Shown in pieces: positions 27,386 to 36,079 of a DNA stretch of 64,000 nt. Positions within the stretch are counted from its first letter, which is position 1. Each line of letters opens with the position of its first letter. Made by a program: the position numbers and the translations under genes. Source of the stretch: Streptomyces atriruber (GTDB lineage Bacteria > Actinomycetota > Actinomycetes > Streptomycetales > Streptomycetaceae); NCBI RefSeq assembly GCF_001418325.1, contig NZ_LIPN01000124.1:1-64000 (forward strand). The letters run 5' to 3'. The notes under the pieces were generated by a model. That model made no database searches, had not been told where the DNA came from, and worked only from the letters and a program-made list of their open reading frames with translations.

Positions 27386-28063
27386 GTGACTGAGACGACG
27401 GACGCCAGTTTGATGAGTGCGTGGGAGTCGGGGCGACGCCGTAAGGGAAAGCGGAACCGCGCGGGACTGTGCCAGCTGTACCGCGAACGCCCGGAGGTCC
27501 TGTTCGCGCATCAGGACGGGGCGGCGACCAGCGTGCTGGAGACCTCCGGCACCGCGGTGGTCGTCAAAGTCCTCACCCGCTGGACGGACTTGGTCGAGTC
27601 GATGGTCGACGTTGTCGCGGGAGTGCGTGAGCAACTCGTGGTCACCGGCAGCCGGTCGCGGGAGAAGGCGTACCTCGCGGCGATCGAGACCGCCGTGGCC
27701 CAGCACCCCGACCTCGTCCACTACCGCGTCCTCTACGGCTCTCCGCGGCATCGGGCGCTCGCCGACCACCTGGCGAGGCTGCTGGAGCTGCGTGATCCGG
27801 CCGCGCGCCGCAACGGCATCAAGACGCTGCACCTCGGGATGGTGGCGCCCACCGAGGCTCTGGAACGTTTCTTCGTCGCCTCGGAGACGGCCGCAGTGGT
27901 ACCGCTGCCGTCGTTCCACGGGGCGGAGGGATTCGACTGCGGCGTTTCACTCAGTCGCGAGGCAGTGGTGGGTCTGGTCCACCATGGGCGGGAGGCGTGC
28001 GCGTCCGCTCGGCCGGTGGAGACGATCGAGGCGGTCCGTGCGCTGCCGGTTCGGCACAACTGA
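27386..28063 (+). CDS. N-terminally truncated XRE-type regulator
   Basis: About 225 aa from GTG 27386 (ATG 27413 is the alternative); neither has a good ribosome site. The protein opens at SLMSAWESGRRRKGKRNRAG, which in related regulators is the recognition helix end of a Cro/C1 helix-turn-helix, so roughly the first 30-40 residues are missing. The rest (EVKVLTRW-type region, VVTGSRSREKAYLAAIETAV, HLGMVAPTEALERFFVA) is the C-terminal sensor domain usually attached to such HTH proteins. It is probably a decayed gene or translated without DNA-binding ability. It precedes an M20 peptidase by 16 bp. Confidence 0.6.
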   Translation: MTETTDASLMSAWESGRRRKGKRNRAGLCQLYRERPEVLFAHQDGAATSVLETSGTAVVVKVLTRWTDLVESMVDVVAGVREQLVVTGSRSREKAYLAAIETAVAQHPDLVHYRVLYGSPRHRALADHLARLLELRDPAARRNGIKTLHLGMVAPTEALERFFVASETAAVVPLPSFHGAEGFDCGVSLSREAVVGLVHHGREACASARPVETIEAVRALPVRHN

Positions 28064-28079
28064 CGTGGTGGGGAGAACC

Positions 28080-29276
28080 GTGAGCGAGGACCTTCAGCAG
28101 CAGGCCGAGGAACGTACGGCATCTGTGGTGGAGCTCGCCCGGGAGCTGGTCAAGCGACCAAGCAGGGGTGAGGTCGACGGCTATGGGCCAGTCCTGGGTG
28201 TGCTGGAGGATTGGCTCGCCCTGCGCGGCCTGCCACACCGCCATCTGCGCGATGATGACGATGAGTTGGTGGGTCTCCTGGTGGAGATTCCCGGGCGGCG
28301 TCCGGGGGCCTGGTGGACGCTGGACGCGTGCCTGGACACCGCCTCGTACGGGGACGAGCAGGCGTGGTCTTTCCCGCCCGCCTGTGGGGATGTTGTGGAC
28401 GGCTGGCTGCGAGGGCGGGGCGCGGCCGACTCCAAGCTCGCCGCGGCGATGTTCTGCCACATCGCCGCCGACCTCGTGCCCCGCGCTGAGAGCCTGCACG
28501 GCGGACTCGCCGTTCTGTTGGACGTGGATGAGCACACCGGTGGCTTCGGCGGTGCCCGCGCCTACCTCGCCGACCCGCAGGCGCCCCGCCCCGCCGGGGT
28601 GATGATCGGCTACCCCGGCATGGACCACCTCGTGGTCGGCGGCCGGGGCCTGTGGCGGGCCTCGATCGCCGTGCATACCCCCTCCGGGCACTCCGGCTCC
28701 AGCAAGAGCGTGGTCGGAGCAATCTCCCGCGCCGCCCGCCTCGTCAAGCTCCTGGACGACGCCGAACTCCCCGGCACGGCAGGGACCTCAAGCTCGGGTT
28801 TCCCGCTGCCGCCGAAGCTATCGGTCACGTCGTTCCACGGCGGCGAGGGCTTCTCCGTCACCCCCGACCGGTGCGACCTGAACATCGACATCCGCACCAC
28901 GCCGTCCTTCGACGGCCACGATGCCGAGACGCTGGTCCGCAAGGCCGTTGCCGAGCTCGATGCGGAGCTGCCCGCTCCGACGCCCACCGAGATCATTCCG
29001 ATCGCCGCGTGGCCCCCCTTCCGCCTCGCCGAGGACGAACAGCCCGCCGCCGTCCTGCTGAACGCCGCCGCTGAGGCAGGGCTCGCAGTGAAGTCAAAGA
29101 CCGCAGGACCCTCCAACATCGGCAACCTGCTCGCCGGGGAAGGCATCCCGGCGACCGCCGGCTTCGGCGTGCCGTGCGAGGGGCTGCACGGCATCGACGA
29201 GCGCGCCCACCTCGCCGAACTTCCCATGGTGTACGCCGTCTACCAGCGTGCCGTCCTCAACCTTCTGGAGGGCTGA
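28080..29276 (+). CDS. M20 family metallopeptidase
   Basis: 398 aa from GTG 28080, with GGGGAG upstream. It is a dizinc aminoacylase/carboxypeptidase fold: GRGAADSKLAAAMF (bridging Asp), DVDEHTGG (catalytic and ligand acids), a lid domain (about 190-300, VHTPSGHSGSSKS) and a C-terminal region with GLHGIDERAHLAEL (last His ligand). The first zinc motif, usually GHxDTV, reads LDACLDTAS, with Cys at the His position. Activity may be altered or use Cys as ligand. It is cotranscribed with the truncated XRE gene. Substrate unknown. Confidence 0.82.
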   Translation: MSEDLQQQAEERTASVVELARELVKRPSRGEVDGYGPVLGVLEDWLALRGLPHRHLRDDDDELVGLLVEIPGRRPGAWWTLDACLDTASYGDEQAWSFPPACGDVVDGWLRGRGAADSKLAAAMFCHIAADLVPRAESLHGGLAVLLDVDEHTGGFGGARAYLADPQAPRPAGVMIGYPGMDHLVVGGRGLWRASIAVHTPSGHSGSSKSVVGAISRAARLVKLLDDAELPGTAGTSSSGFPLPPKLSVTSFHGGEGFSVTPDRCDLNIDIRTTPSFDGHDAETLVRKAVAELDAELPAPTPTEIIPIAAWPPFRLAEDEQPAAVLLNAAAEAGLAVKSKTAGPSNIGNLLAGEGIPATAGFGVPCEGLHGIDERAHLAELPMVYAVYQRAVLNLLEG

Positions 29277-29356
29277 GGTCACTGGCGGAGCGCGGCTATT
29301 CCTCCTCGGCGGTATTCCTGTCGGCATAAGGAGAGAAGACGCCAAGGGGTCGCAGG

Positions 29357-29605
29357 TCATGAACGCTCCGCAGAGGATAGATCCGGACCTCCTCCGTCGG
29401 GGGGTGACGACGAGGCGGACCCGTCTCGCCCAGCGTGGGGCCGACGCTCACGAAGGCGGACTGCTACGGCAATCCCGGCCCCAGCCACTGTCGCTGCTGC
29501 GGTTGCGCGGTCGGGGTCCAACACGTCACCGAGCACAAGTCCACACACCACTGCTGTGACACCCAACGCTGCGGTGGCCCACCCCGCTCGCTTCTTCCTG
29601 GCCAT
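29357..29605 (-). CDS. Small membrane protein, divergent from the NACHT gene
   Basis: 82 aa from ATG 29605 with GGGAGG upstream, which decides against the longer frame. Two closely spaced hydrophobic helices (WATAALGVTAVVCGLVLGDVL and ATAAATVAGAGIAVAV) are followed by a charged, Ser/Pro-rich tail. No family recognised. It is divergent from the NACHT-FGE gene across 184 bp, so it could be a membrane partner of that system; this is position-based inference only. Confidence 0.55.
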   Translation of the reverse strand: MARKKRAGWATAALGVTAVVCGLVLGDVLDPDRATAAATVAGAGIAVAVRLRERRPHAGRDGSASSSPPDGGGPDLSSAERS

Positions 29606-29789
29606 CACATCTGCCTCCCTTCGCCGTTGGTTCGGACCAGCAACCTGGTCGCAAATCGACCATGCCTCCGTTCCGGCCGTGCCGGCCGTTTCTGCATCAA
29701 GCTGGAACGGATCGGCACATGCTGGTTCGCGGTCCGCTAGCGTGGAACACGCAGTGACCGGGGATGCGCTGTGAGTAAGGAAGTCGGTA

Positions 29790-31877
29790 GTGACGGGACC
29801 GGAACGCACTGAAGACGAGAGTCACGAAGCGAGCTCCGTGGCGGACTTACTGAGTCAACTGCGCAAGACAGCAGGGACACCGTCGCTCCGCGAAATCGCT
29901 GCCCGAACAAACAACTTGATGCAACGTCACCAGGCGCAAGGCGCGTCACGACTGACTGGGCCACACGTGCAGCCGACGCGAGTGCCCCTGGTCACCCTCA
30001 GCCGCCTCTTCAAGGGCGAGCTCATCACGCAATGGGCCCAGGTCTACACAACCTTGTGGGCGTTGGGTGATTCGCAACAGCGCCCGCCGCAGGCCCAGGT
30101 GGAAGCCTTACGACGCTTGTGGAATGCACGATATGACGCTGAACGAGGCGGCGAGGCCGTTGCCGATGACCGTGAGGCGGTCGTATACCGGCGCGACATC
30201 CATCTCGCCTGCGGCAGCCTGCTGCGAGGGCCCTTGTTACCGCTCACGATCTGGCAGCCTTCCCATGGCACGGCTGACGCCCGTGAGGCCCTGCGGACAT
30301 GGCTTGCCTCGACACAGCGTCTGAGCACGGTCGTTGGCGGCGTCGGGTACGGGAAGTCGATGCTTGCCATGTGGCTGGCAGATGAACTGGCCCAGGAACC
30401 GAACGGCCCCGTACCGGTACGCGTGTCCGCGCGACGAGTGCTGGGCAACACAGGACAGGACACGAGCGCGGTCAGCGACACGGACATGTCCCTGCTCCGC
30501 TTTGCCCATCCACCGCTCCCTAAGCGACTGAGGGAAAGCATCGGCGGCGGGGACACCGACGCTGTGGTCATCCTCGATGACCTGGATGAAGTCGGTGCAC
30601 TGACTGCTACCGGCTTCGACTCATCACGGCGTGTGCTCCACCAGGCATTCACCTCCCTTGGGTCGAACATCCGCATCGTGGTTTGCTGCCGAGCCGTCGC
30701 GCTCAACTATTCAGATCCCAGCCATGCAACCGAACAGCGTGCCCTTATGGAGGAAACAGAGTTCGCGGTGCGGCAGGTGATCGACCCTGATGTCACGGGG
30801 TCCACTCTGTTAGGGATCGATGCTGTGGAGCAGGACGAAGCCGAGGCGTTTCTACGCCAGCGGGGGGTTTCAGATGAGTGGTTCGCCAGTGTCGGTTGGC
30901 CGCTGCCCATAGAACTCACTCCCCAGTTGATCCAGCTACTAGTCACTCTAGGCCGGACCTCCCGGGGGAAGGCCCACGAGCTCTCCCTGGATCAGATCTA
31001 TGAGCAGGTGGCATTCGCTTGGAAACGGAGTGTGCCGATCCTTGAGCGAGCCGAACGTCGAGACTGGTCCGCACTCCTCACATACCTGGAGCAGCGCTCG
31101 GCCTCCTTCATGCGTCCCATGCGGGTGTCTCCGGAGCTGGACAGACTCGCCGAACTGGCGGGGTTCCTCAGCTCCGATCAGCTAGGCAGCTTGAGGTTCA
31201 CACATTTCTCGTGGCAGGAGTTCTTCCTCGCCAGGTACCTTGCCGCCGAAATCTTGTCCAATAGGGCCGCTCTCTTGTCACGACTCAACCTGCTGTTCGA
31301 TTCAAACATCAACCGCTTCCTCGTGCCGCAACTCCTCCGCGGTCGCCGCTATAGAGCCATAACGACTAGCCAGCAACTTAGGGTTGTCACGGTCGGGGAT
31401 TTCAAGGAATTCCTGGCGGACACGAAGTGGCGTGGCGGGATCGGCTGGGGAGTCCACCCTGCAGGAGAACGCATCCGCGATCGATGGCGGCCGCCAGGAG
31501 ACATGACAGGTTCCCTGAGCGCAGAAGGCGGTCCGCCGCTCGGTGCAGCGGACAACGACCCGGTGACCCATGTCTCCTGGTACGACGCCGAGCGGTTCGC
31601 GGCCTGGATGGGGGGACGTCTACCACTAGGCGACTCGCCCGCCCCCCGCTCCCATAAACAGACTGCCCCACGTTATGCATGGACCGAAAGATGGGCCGAA
31701 GAATCTATGGCCGAGATGGAACTCCAACCTCTGCAGCAGAACCTGACTGCCCAGAAGACTTCGCGTAACCCCGACTTCAGGAGCCCCCAGATCGGCATCG
31801 CAGTGATGACCACGATGCCGTATTGGTCGGGGTTCAACCTTTCCGGTTCGACCACTTCTCACCTGGAAGGCGGGTAG
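29790..31877 (+). CDS. NACHT NTPase with C-terminally truncated FGE-sulfatase domain
   Basis: 695 aa from GTG 29790 (AAGGAAG upstream). The N-terminus (20-100, SVADLLSQLRKTAGTPSLREI) is HTH-like. The STAND/NACHT core follows: Walker A GGVGYGKSMLAM (about 182-190), Walker B DAVVILDDLDEVG (about 257), then the FTHFSWQEFFLARYLAAE motif of the helical NACHT region. From about 545 a formylglycine-generating-enzyme/C-type-lectin domain begins (VGDFKEFLADTKWRGGIGWG, then NDPVTHVSWYDAERFAAWMG). It loses similarity after GGRLP and ends in unrelated sequence, so the C-terminal half of the sensor domain is gone. Such NACHT-FGE proteins are candidate immunity sensors. Codon use is unlike its neighbours; at least three TTA codons occur (first at 29847-29849). 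Confidence 0.78.
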   Translation: MTGPERTEDESHEASSVADLLSQLRKTAGTPSLREIAARTNNLMQRHQAQGASRLTGPHVQPTRVPLVTLSRLFKGELITQWAQVYTTLWALGDSQQRPPQAQVEALRRLWNARYDAERGGEAVADDREAVVYRRDIHLACGSLLRGPLLPLTIWQPSHGTADAREALRTWLASTQRLSTVVGGVGYGKSMLAMWLADELAQEPNGPVPVRVSARRVLGNTGQDTSAVSDTDMSLLRFAHPPLPKRLRESIGGGDTDAVVILDDLDEVGALTATGFDSSRRVLHQAFTSLGSNIRIVVCCRAVALNYSDPSHATEQRALMEETEFAVRQVIDPDVTGSTLLGIDAVEQDEAEAFLRQRGVSDEWFASVGWPLPIELTPQLIQLLVTLGRTSRGKAHELSLDQIYEQVAFAWKRSVPILERAERRDWSALLTYLEQRSASFMRPMRVSPELDRLAELAGFLSSDQLGSLRFTHFSWQEFFLARYLAAEILSNRAALLSRLNLLFDSNINRFLVPQLLRGRRYRAITTSQQLRVVTVGDFKEFLADTKWRGGIGWGVHPAGERIRDRWRPPGDMTGSLSAEGGPPLGAADNDPVTHVSWYDAERFAAWMGGRLPLGDSPAPRSHKQTAPRYAWTERWAEESMAEMELQPLQQNLTAQKTSRNPDFRSPQIGIAVMTTMPYWSGFNLSGSTTSHLEGG

Positions 31878-31993
31878 TCGACGATAAGGGCGCATATTGA
31901 CCCATAGCACTTAGAGCATGACGGCAAATCCGCCCTGGAACAAATTCTGTTGCAGTGTTTCCAAGAGTCGAGTTTCCAAGTGGCGGAGTGCCC

Positions 31994-34333
31994 CTATTCG
32001 GAGGGTGCGGTATTCCTCGATGGACGGGCGTCCTCTTGGTCCCGTACTGCGAGGTAGGCCGACCAGTTGGGTTGCGAGTAGGAGGCCCGCTTGTGAGCGG
32101 TCTGGATGTTGATCTCCAGTAGGTGGGCGAGGACGGCGGCGGGCAGCTGTTCGGCCAGGGAGACCAGAGCGGCGCTGCGTCCGGGGACGGCGTGGAAGCC
32201 GGATTGGCGCATGAGCAGGCTGAAGCCCGCGGCGGAGAGCGGCTGACCAGGGACAATGCCAGGGAACAGCCACAGTTTGGCGCCATCGTCGGCGGGGAGC
32301 AGGGTCTCCTCGGCGGCCACCTCGGCGAGTTGGCGGAGGAGGCGGGCGAGTCGAGGCGGGATGAACAGCTCCTGCCGGTGCAGGCGAAGGTGGATCTCAT
32401 CGCCGCGCTTCTTGATGTCGTCCACGGCGAGGCGTCGGATGCGCTCGCTGGACAGGCCATAGAGGAGGGTGAGGGCGCGGGCAACGCGCACGCGTAGCGT
32501 CAGGGCACCGGAGTTGCGACATGTACGCAGTTCTGACCAGCGCTGTTCGTCCGTCAGCGGGGGCGGACCGTTTCCGGCGGGGGCGTGGGTGATGTCTTGC
32601 TTGCCGGTCAGCCCGCGGCGGAAGGCCCAGGTGAGGAAGGTGCAGATGTCATGGCGCCGTCCCGGCCCTGCGGCAAGCCAGTCCTCCAGGTGCCCTTGGC
32701 GCACGGTGGTGAGGCTCAGCTTGCGCTCATCGAGCCAGGCCAGGAAGGAGGGGATCAACAAGACCTCTGCGCGGATCCTGTTTCCGGCCCGGTGGACGGC
32801 GCGGCCCCGAGCGGCGCGGTGACGGGCTTTTCGCAGCAGTACCCACTGGGTGTAGGGCTGGACCAGACGCGCGTGGCCGGCTGGGCGGTCGGTCAAGACC
32901 CGGGCCAGCCAGGGGGTGATGCGCTCGAGGGACTCTTCGGGCTTAGGAAGGACGTGGGTGCGAACGAGCAGGGATCGCACGTAGCACTCCGCGTGGCTGG
33001 GCGGTAGTTCGTCGAGGATCTCGTGGGTGAGGGGACGTCCGGTGGCGGCCAGGTGACCGAGCAGTCGGGCGCTGTTGCTGCCCTGGAGCCAGGCGAGGAG
33101 ACGGATCGGACGGCCGGATTTCGTCAACAGGGCGATGAGTGGTTGGAGTTCTTGCGGCACCTGCCCCCTGGGGCCTGCGAGACGCTCGCGGAGCTGCTGG
33201 GTCAGAGTGCAGCGGATGCACCGGCCGTGGGCGTAGACCTCGCCGTCTTGGCAGTTGCCGCAGGGCGGTGGCGGCGGGTGTCCGGCGCAAGGTCCGCAGA
33301 TTCCGGTGCCGACGCTGTCCCGGCATGTCAGCGGACGTACTTGGTTGCAGTGCCGGCAGCGACGTCCGGTGTAGCGCAGGGTGCCGTAGCACGACTGGCA
33401 TACCGGGCCCAGCGGCCAGTTGGCGGCCACGATGCGCAGCTGCCCGCAATGCCCGCATGCGCGACGCGGCGGTGGCGTGCACTCCCGACAGGTCCATTCC
33501 TGCCCGCCCCTGCGCATGCATTCGCGCTGCCGTCCGCAGATAGTGCAGCGGGTGTGCTGGGTGGGGCGCCGGTAGCAGCGATAGCAGCGGGCGGGGTGCT
33601 CGTCGGAGGCACGCGCAGCGAGCGGGGCGATTTCGCCGCATTGCCCGCACTCGCCCTGGGGCCGGTGCTGCTGGTAGCACTGCGGGCACCAGGGGCCGTC
33701 GTCGGTCACCAGCTTGACCCGGTCCCGAGTGCCGCAGCCGGCGCACTGCCGTTGCGGACGGGGCCAGCAGCGTTCGCACAAGGGGGTGTCGTCTTCGCTC
33801 CGGGCGGCGGGGGCCCGGATGCGGCCGCACTGCCCGCAGGGCTTTCTGACCTGTGGATCATGGCTGTAACAGCGGTAGCAGATGCCGCCTTCGGGACGCC
33901 GCGCGGCGATCAGGGCCTGCCGTCCGCAGCGTGCACAGGTCTGCGGTGCCCGAGCCGGTTTGCATCTGCTGCACACCCGTCGGCCCTCCCTGTCGAGGAA
34001 GAGCCGATCGGGCAGGGCCCCGCAGGCAGTGCAGCCCGGGACGGGAACCTCGTGTCCGGCATCATGCAGGACTTTCGCAACCCGGTGGTGAGCAAGAGGG
34101 AAGGCGCGTCCCGGATCGGCGAGTGCGCTCGGCCGCAGTTGCCGGTAGGCGTCCAGCTCGCGGGCCGCACGCCCGGTCCAGGCTCGGGCGTCGCGCGAGG
34201 CGTTCTCAGCCTCGTGTTCCCTGATCCCCGGAAGCGCCCGCTCAAGGCACGCGACCAGGCGGCGCCGGACGTCGTCCCGACTCCCTTGCTCCGGGATGTG
34301 ACCCGGACGTGTAGCGCCGTCGTGGATGGTCAC
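31994..34333 (-). CDS. Zinc-ribbon-array protein with tyrosine-recombinase-like C-terminus
   Basis: 779 aa from GTG 34333. Residues about 100-375 hold 18 CxxC knuckles, enough for nine tandem zinc ribbons, each of the form CxxCGRxR...CxxCY. After a linker, residues about 450-770 look like a phage-integrase SAM-like core-binding plus catalytic domain (LERITPWLARVL, then ALTLLYGLSSERIRRLAVDD). The catalytic set is eroded: the GLRxSE arginine position reads GLSSER, the HxxR box reads PGRSAAL, and a Tyr remains in RASYSQPNW. It is the last gene of a three-gene unit, overlapping the XRE frame by a GTGA junction. It is likely a DNA-binding accessory recombinase subunit rather than a catalyst. Confidence 0.75.
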   Translation of the reverse strand: MTIHDGATRPGHIPEQGSRDDVRRRLVACLERALPGIREHEAENASRDARAWTGRAARELDAYRQLRPSALADPGRAFPLAHHRVAKVLHDAGHEVPVPGCTACGALPDRLFLDREGRRVCSRCKPARAPQTCARCGRQALIAARRPEGGICYRCYSHDPQVRKPCGQCGRIRAPAARSEDDTPLCERCWPRPQRQCAGCGTRDRVKLVTDDGPWCPQCYQQHRPQGECGQCGEIAPLAARASDEHPARCYRCYRRPTQHTRCTICGRQRECMRRGGQEWTCRECTPPPRRACGHCGQLRIVAANWPLGPVCQSCYGTLRYTGRRCRHCNQVRPLTCRDSVGTGICGPCAGHPPPPPCGNCQDGEVYAHGRCIRCTLTQQLRERLAGPRGQVPQELQPLIALLTKSGRPIRLLAWLQGSNSARLLGHLAATGRPLTHEILDELPPSHAECYVRSLLVRTHVLPKPEESLERITPWLARVLTDRPAGHARLVQPYTQWVLLRKARHRAARGRAVHRAGNRIRAEVLLIPSFLAWLDERKLSLTTVRQGHLEDWLAAGPGRRHDICTFLTWAFRRGLTGKQDITHAPAGNGPPPLTDEQRWSELRTCRNSGALTLRVRVARALTLLYGLSSERIRRLAVDDIKKRGDEIHLRLHRQELFIPPRLARLLRQLAEVAAEETLLPADDGAKLWLFPGIVPGQPLSAAGFSLLMRQSGFHAVPGRSAALVSLAEQLPAAVLAHLLEINIQTAHKRASYSQPNWSAYLAVRDQEDARPSRNTAPSE

Positions 34334-34649
34334 GACTGTCCGGGACGGCGGATAACCGTGTGTCGTACCGGCGGCGGAGCCGCCGTTTCACCAGCGGCCT
34401 TGGGGATCTGCCGATCGACCACCTGCACCTCGATCAGGTCGTTCGGGGTGCAGTCGAGGATGTCGCACAGCGCCGCCAGCGTGTCCATCGACAGTCGCTG
34501 TGGCGCCTGCGTCACCAACCGGTAGACCTGCTGCGGGACAACTGCACGCCGCGTTCCGCGAGCAGCGGCACCAACTCGGAGGTCTGGAACATGCCTTGCT
34601 CGGCCATCTTGTGCCGCAGCTTCCAGGAACAGCCCATCTTTCGGATCAC
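34330..34649 (-). pseudogene. XRE-type helix-turn-helix gene with one frameshift
   Basis: From GTG 34649 the minus strand reads KLRHKMAEQGMFQTSELVPL and LLAERGVQLS. After a one-base loss near 34540 it continues as QQVYRLVTQAPQRLSMDTLA and ALCDILDCTPNDLIEV to a stop at 34330. This is a Cro/C1-type HTH followed by a short tail, about 105 aa if repaired. Both ends overlap neighbours by GTGA (recombinase stop upstream, zinc-ribbon gene start downstream), so the three genes formed one coupled operon. The frameshift removes a functional product unless it is a sequencing error. Confidence 0.75.
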
Positions 34650-35766
34650 TCCGGCTCACCCCACAGGTCGTCTCGGTGCTCGGACAGGGCTCGGCGCAGC
34701 AGCCGTGTGCGGTACTCATCGGACACCCCCGTGTACAACGCCGTGGTCGACGCGTGCAGGTGTCCGACCTGCTCTTGCACGAACCGCTCGGGATAGTCGA
34801 ACTCGATCAGGTGGGTCACTTAGGAATGCCGAAGGCGGTGCGGATCCAGCTCCGTCGGCAGACCGGCCAGGTCCCGCACCGTGACGAAGGCATCGTTGAC
34901 CGACCGGCGGTCCAGGCGCCCGCCCCGCTCAGTAACCCACAGCGCAGGGTGGGCGCCAGGCCGCAGAAGTGGGCGGACCTCGCCGACCCACTGCTCAAGG
35001 ACCGGCACGATCCAGTCGATCTCGGGCACCAGCAAGATCGTTCGCCGCTTCGGCGCACTGCCCCGCGACGCCTTGCCGAACCGGACGTACACGGCACCAA
35101 AATGCCCGAACCGAGCTGTGCGCGGCACCCGTCGAAAGTCGACCAGGTCCAGCCCCGCTGACTCCTGCCGCCGCAGGCCAAAGGCGTAGACCGTCTTGAG
35201 GAGCGCGGCATCGCGCATCGCAGGCAGTGCCCCCTTCACCCGGCGCGCTCGGATCTGTTCCACCCGGCTGTCGGCAGCGTCGAACAGAGCCTGCACCTCG
35301 TCATAGTGCAAGGGGCGACGTCGTGGGTCGCCCTCGTACTCGGTGACGTGCAAGACCGTGTTCCACTCGTGGAACACCTGCTGCGGCACTGTCCCAAAGC
35401 GCCGTTCGCACTCCTTGGGCCAGTCATAGCGTGGATCGCTGATATAGGCGCAGAACATCTGGATCGAGACCTCGTAGCCCCGGGCCGTGGACACCATGAT
35501 CGGCCGGGTTCCGGACCGCAGATGGCTGGAAAGCCTCTGCCTCAGCCCGGCGTCCACTGCCAGGGATACAGCCCGGAGAACTCCGCCAGCCGACGAACCA
35601 GCGCCAAACGCGGAACGATCGTGCTGCTCTCGCGTAGAAAGCGAGCCTGCTGCTGCCGTGCCCAGCCATCCAACATCGCCTGGAACACGGCCGCTTCAGG
35701 GTCCAACGGGCGGACATTGCCAGCGAGTTCGACGACCGCAGACCCCGGAGGCTTACCGATGGACAC
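34646..35766 (-). pseudogene. Tyrosine recombinase gene with two indels and an ochre stop
   Basis: Starting at GTG 35766 (GGGAGGTG upstream) the frame encodes an N-terminal SAM-like domain (AVFQAMLDGWARQQQARFLR). It is broken by two indels near 35530-35550, then continues from about 35510 through TARGYEVSIQMFCAYISDPR to AFGLRRQESAGLDLVDF (first catalytic Arg) and DPHRLRHS (HxxR). A TAA codon (34820-34822) replaces what is normally Tyr in HSYVTH. In the same frame the rest follows: VQEQVGHLHASTTALYTG, with the GH motif and catalytic Tyr, then a stop at 34646. So the gene is complete in content, about 370 codons, but has three lesions. It is first in the unit with the XRE and zinc-ribbon genes. 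Confidence 0.8.
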
Positions 35767-35945
35767 CGCCCACCTCCCGTGTTGCATCCGACGCATCATC
35801 GTTGCGCCAGATCGGGTTGTCGGGGAATGCCCTGATCGGGTGCTCCGGGGCTATGGGCTTCGATTCGCTACTCGGCCTCTGGACCTGGGAGAACCACGTC
35901 CTCCTGCGTGAGGCTATGTTGCATCGCTTGCAATAGCCGCTGGTT

Positions 35946-35984
35946 CCCAGGCGCGTCCCAGGTTTCTCCCAGATCCACTCCCAG
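35946..35984. repeat. Four CCCAG iterons at 11-12-bp spacing
   Basis: CCCAG starts at 35946, 35957, 35968 and 35980, i.e. one helical turn apart, with inverted CTGGG copies at 35885 and 36004. The array lies between the divergent recombinase (start 35766) and the small peptide gene (start 36080). This looks like a binding array for a DNA-binding protein, plausibly the recombinase complex or the HTH regulator of the module. Confidence 0.5.
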
Positions 35985-36079
35985 CAAGTCCCCAACTCCG
36001 TCTCTGGGAACGGACCTTGTCTCGCGGTGACATGGAGTCAGCACCACTCCGCATCCACTGATGACAAGGGAGGCCAGTC

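Noticed and set aside
29790-31877. Diversity-generating retroelement acting on the FGE domain
   Set aside because: No reverse transcriptase, template repeat or accessory gene was found in the window, and the FGE domain is truncated. Only the target-like fold is present.
34820-34822. Ochre codon in the recombinase as programmed readthrough
   Set aside because: The gene also has two N-terminal indels, so loss of function is the simpler reading. No stimulatory structure was evident.
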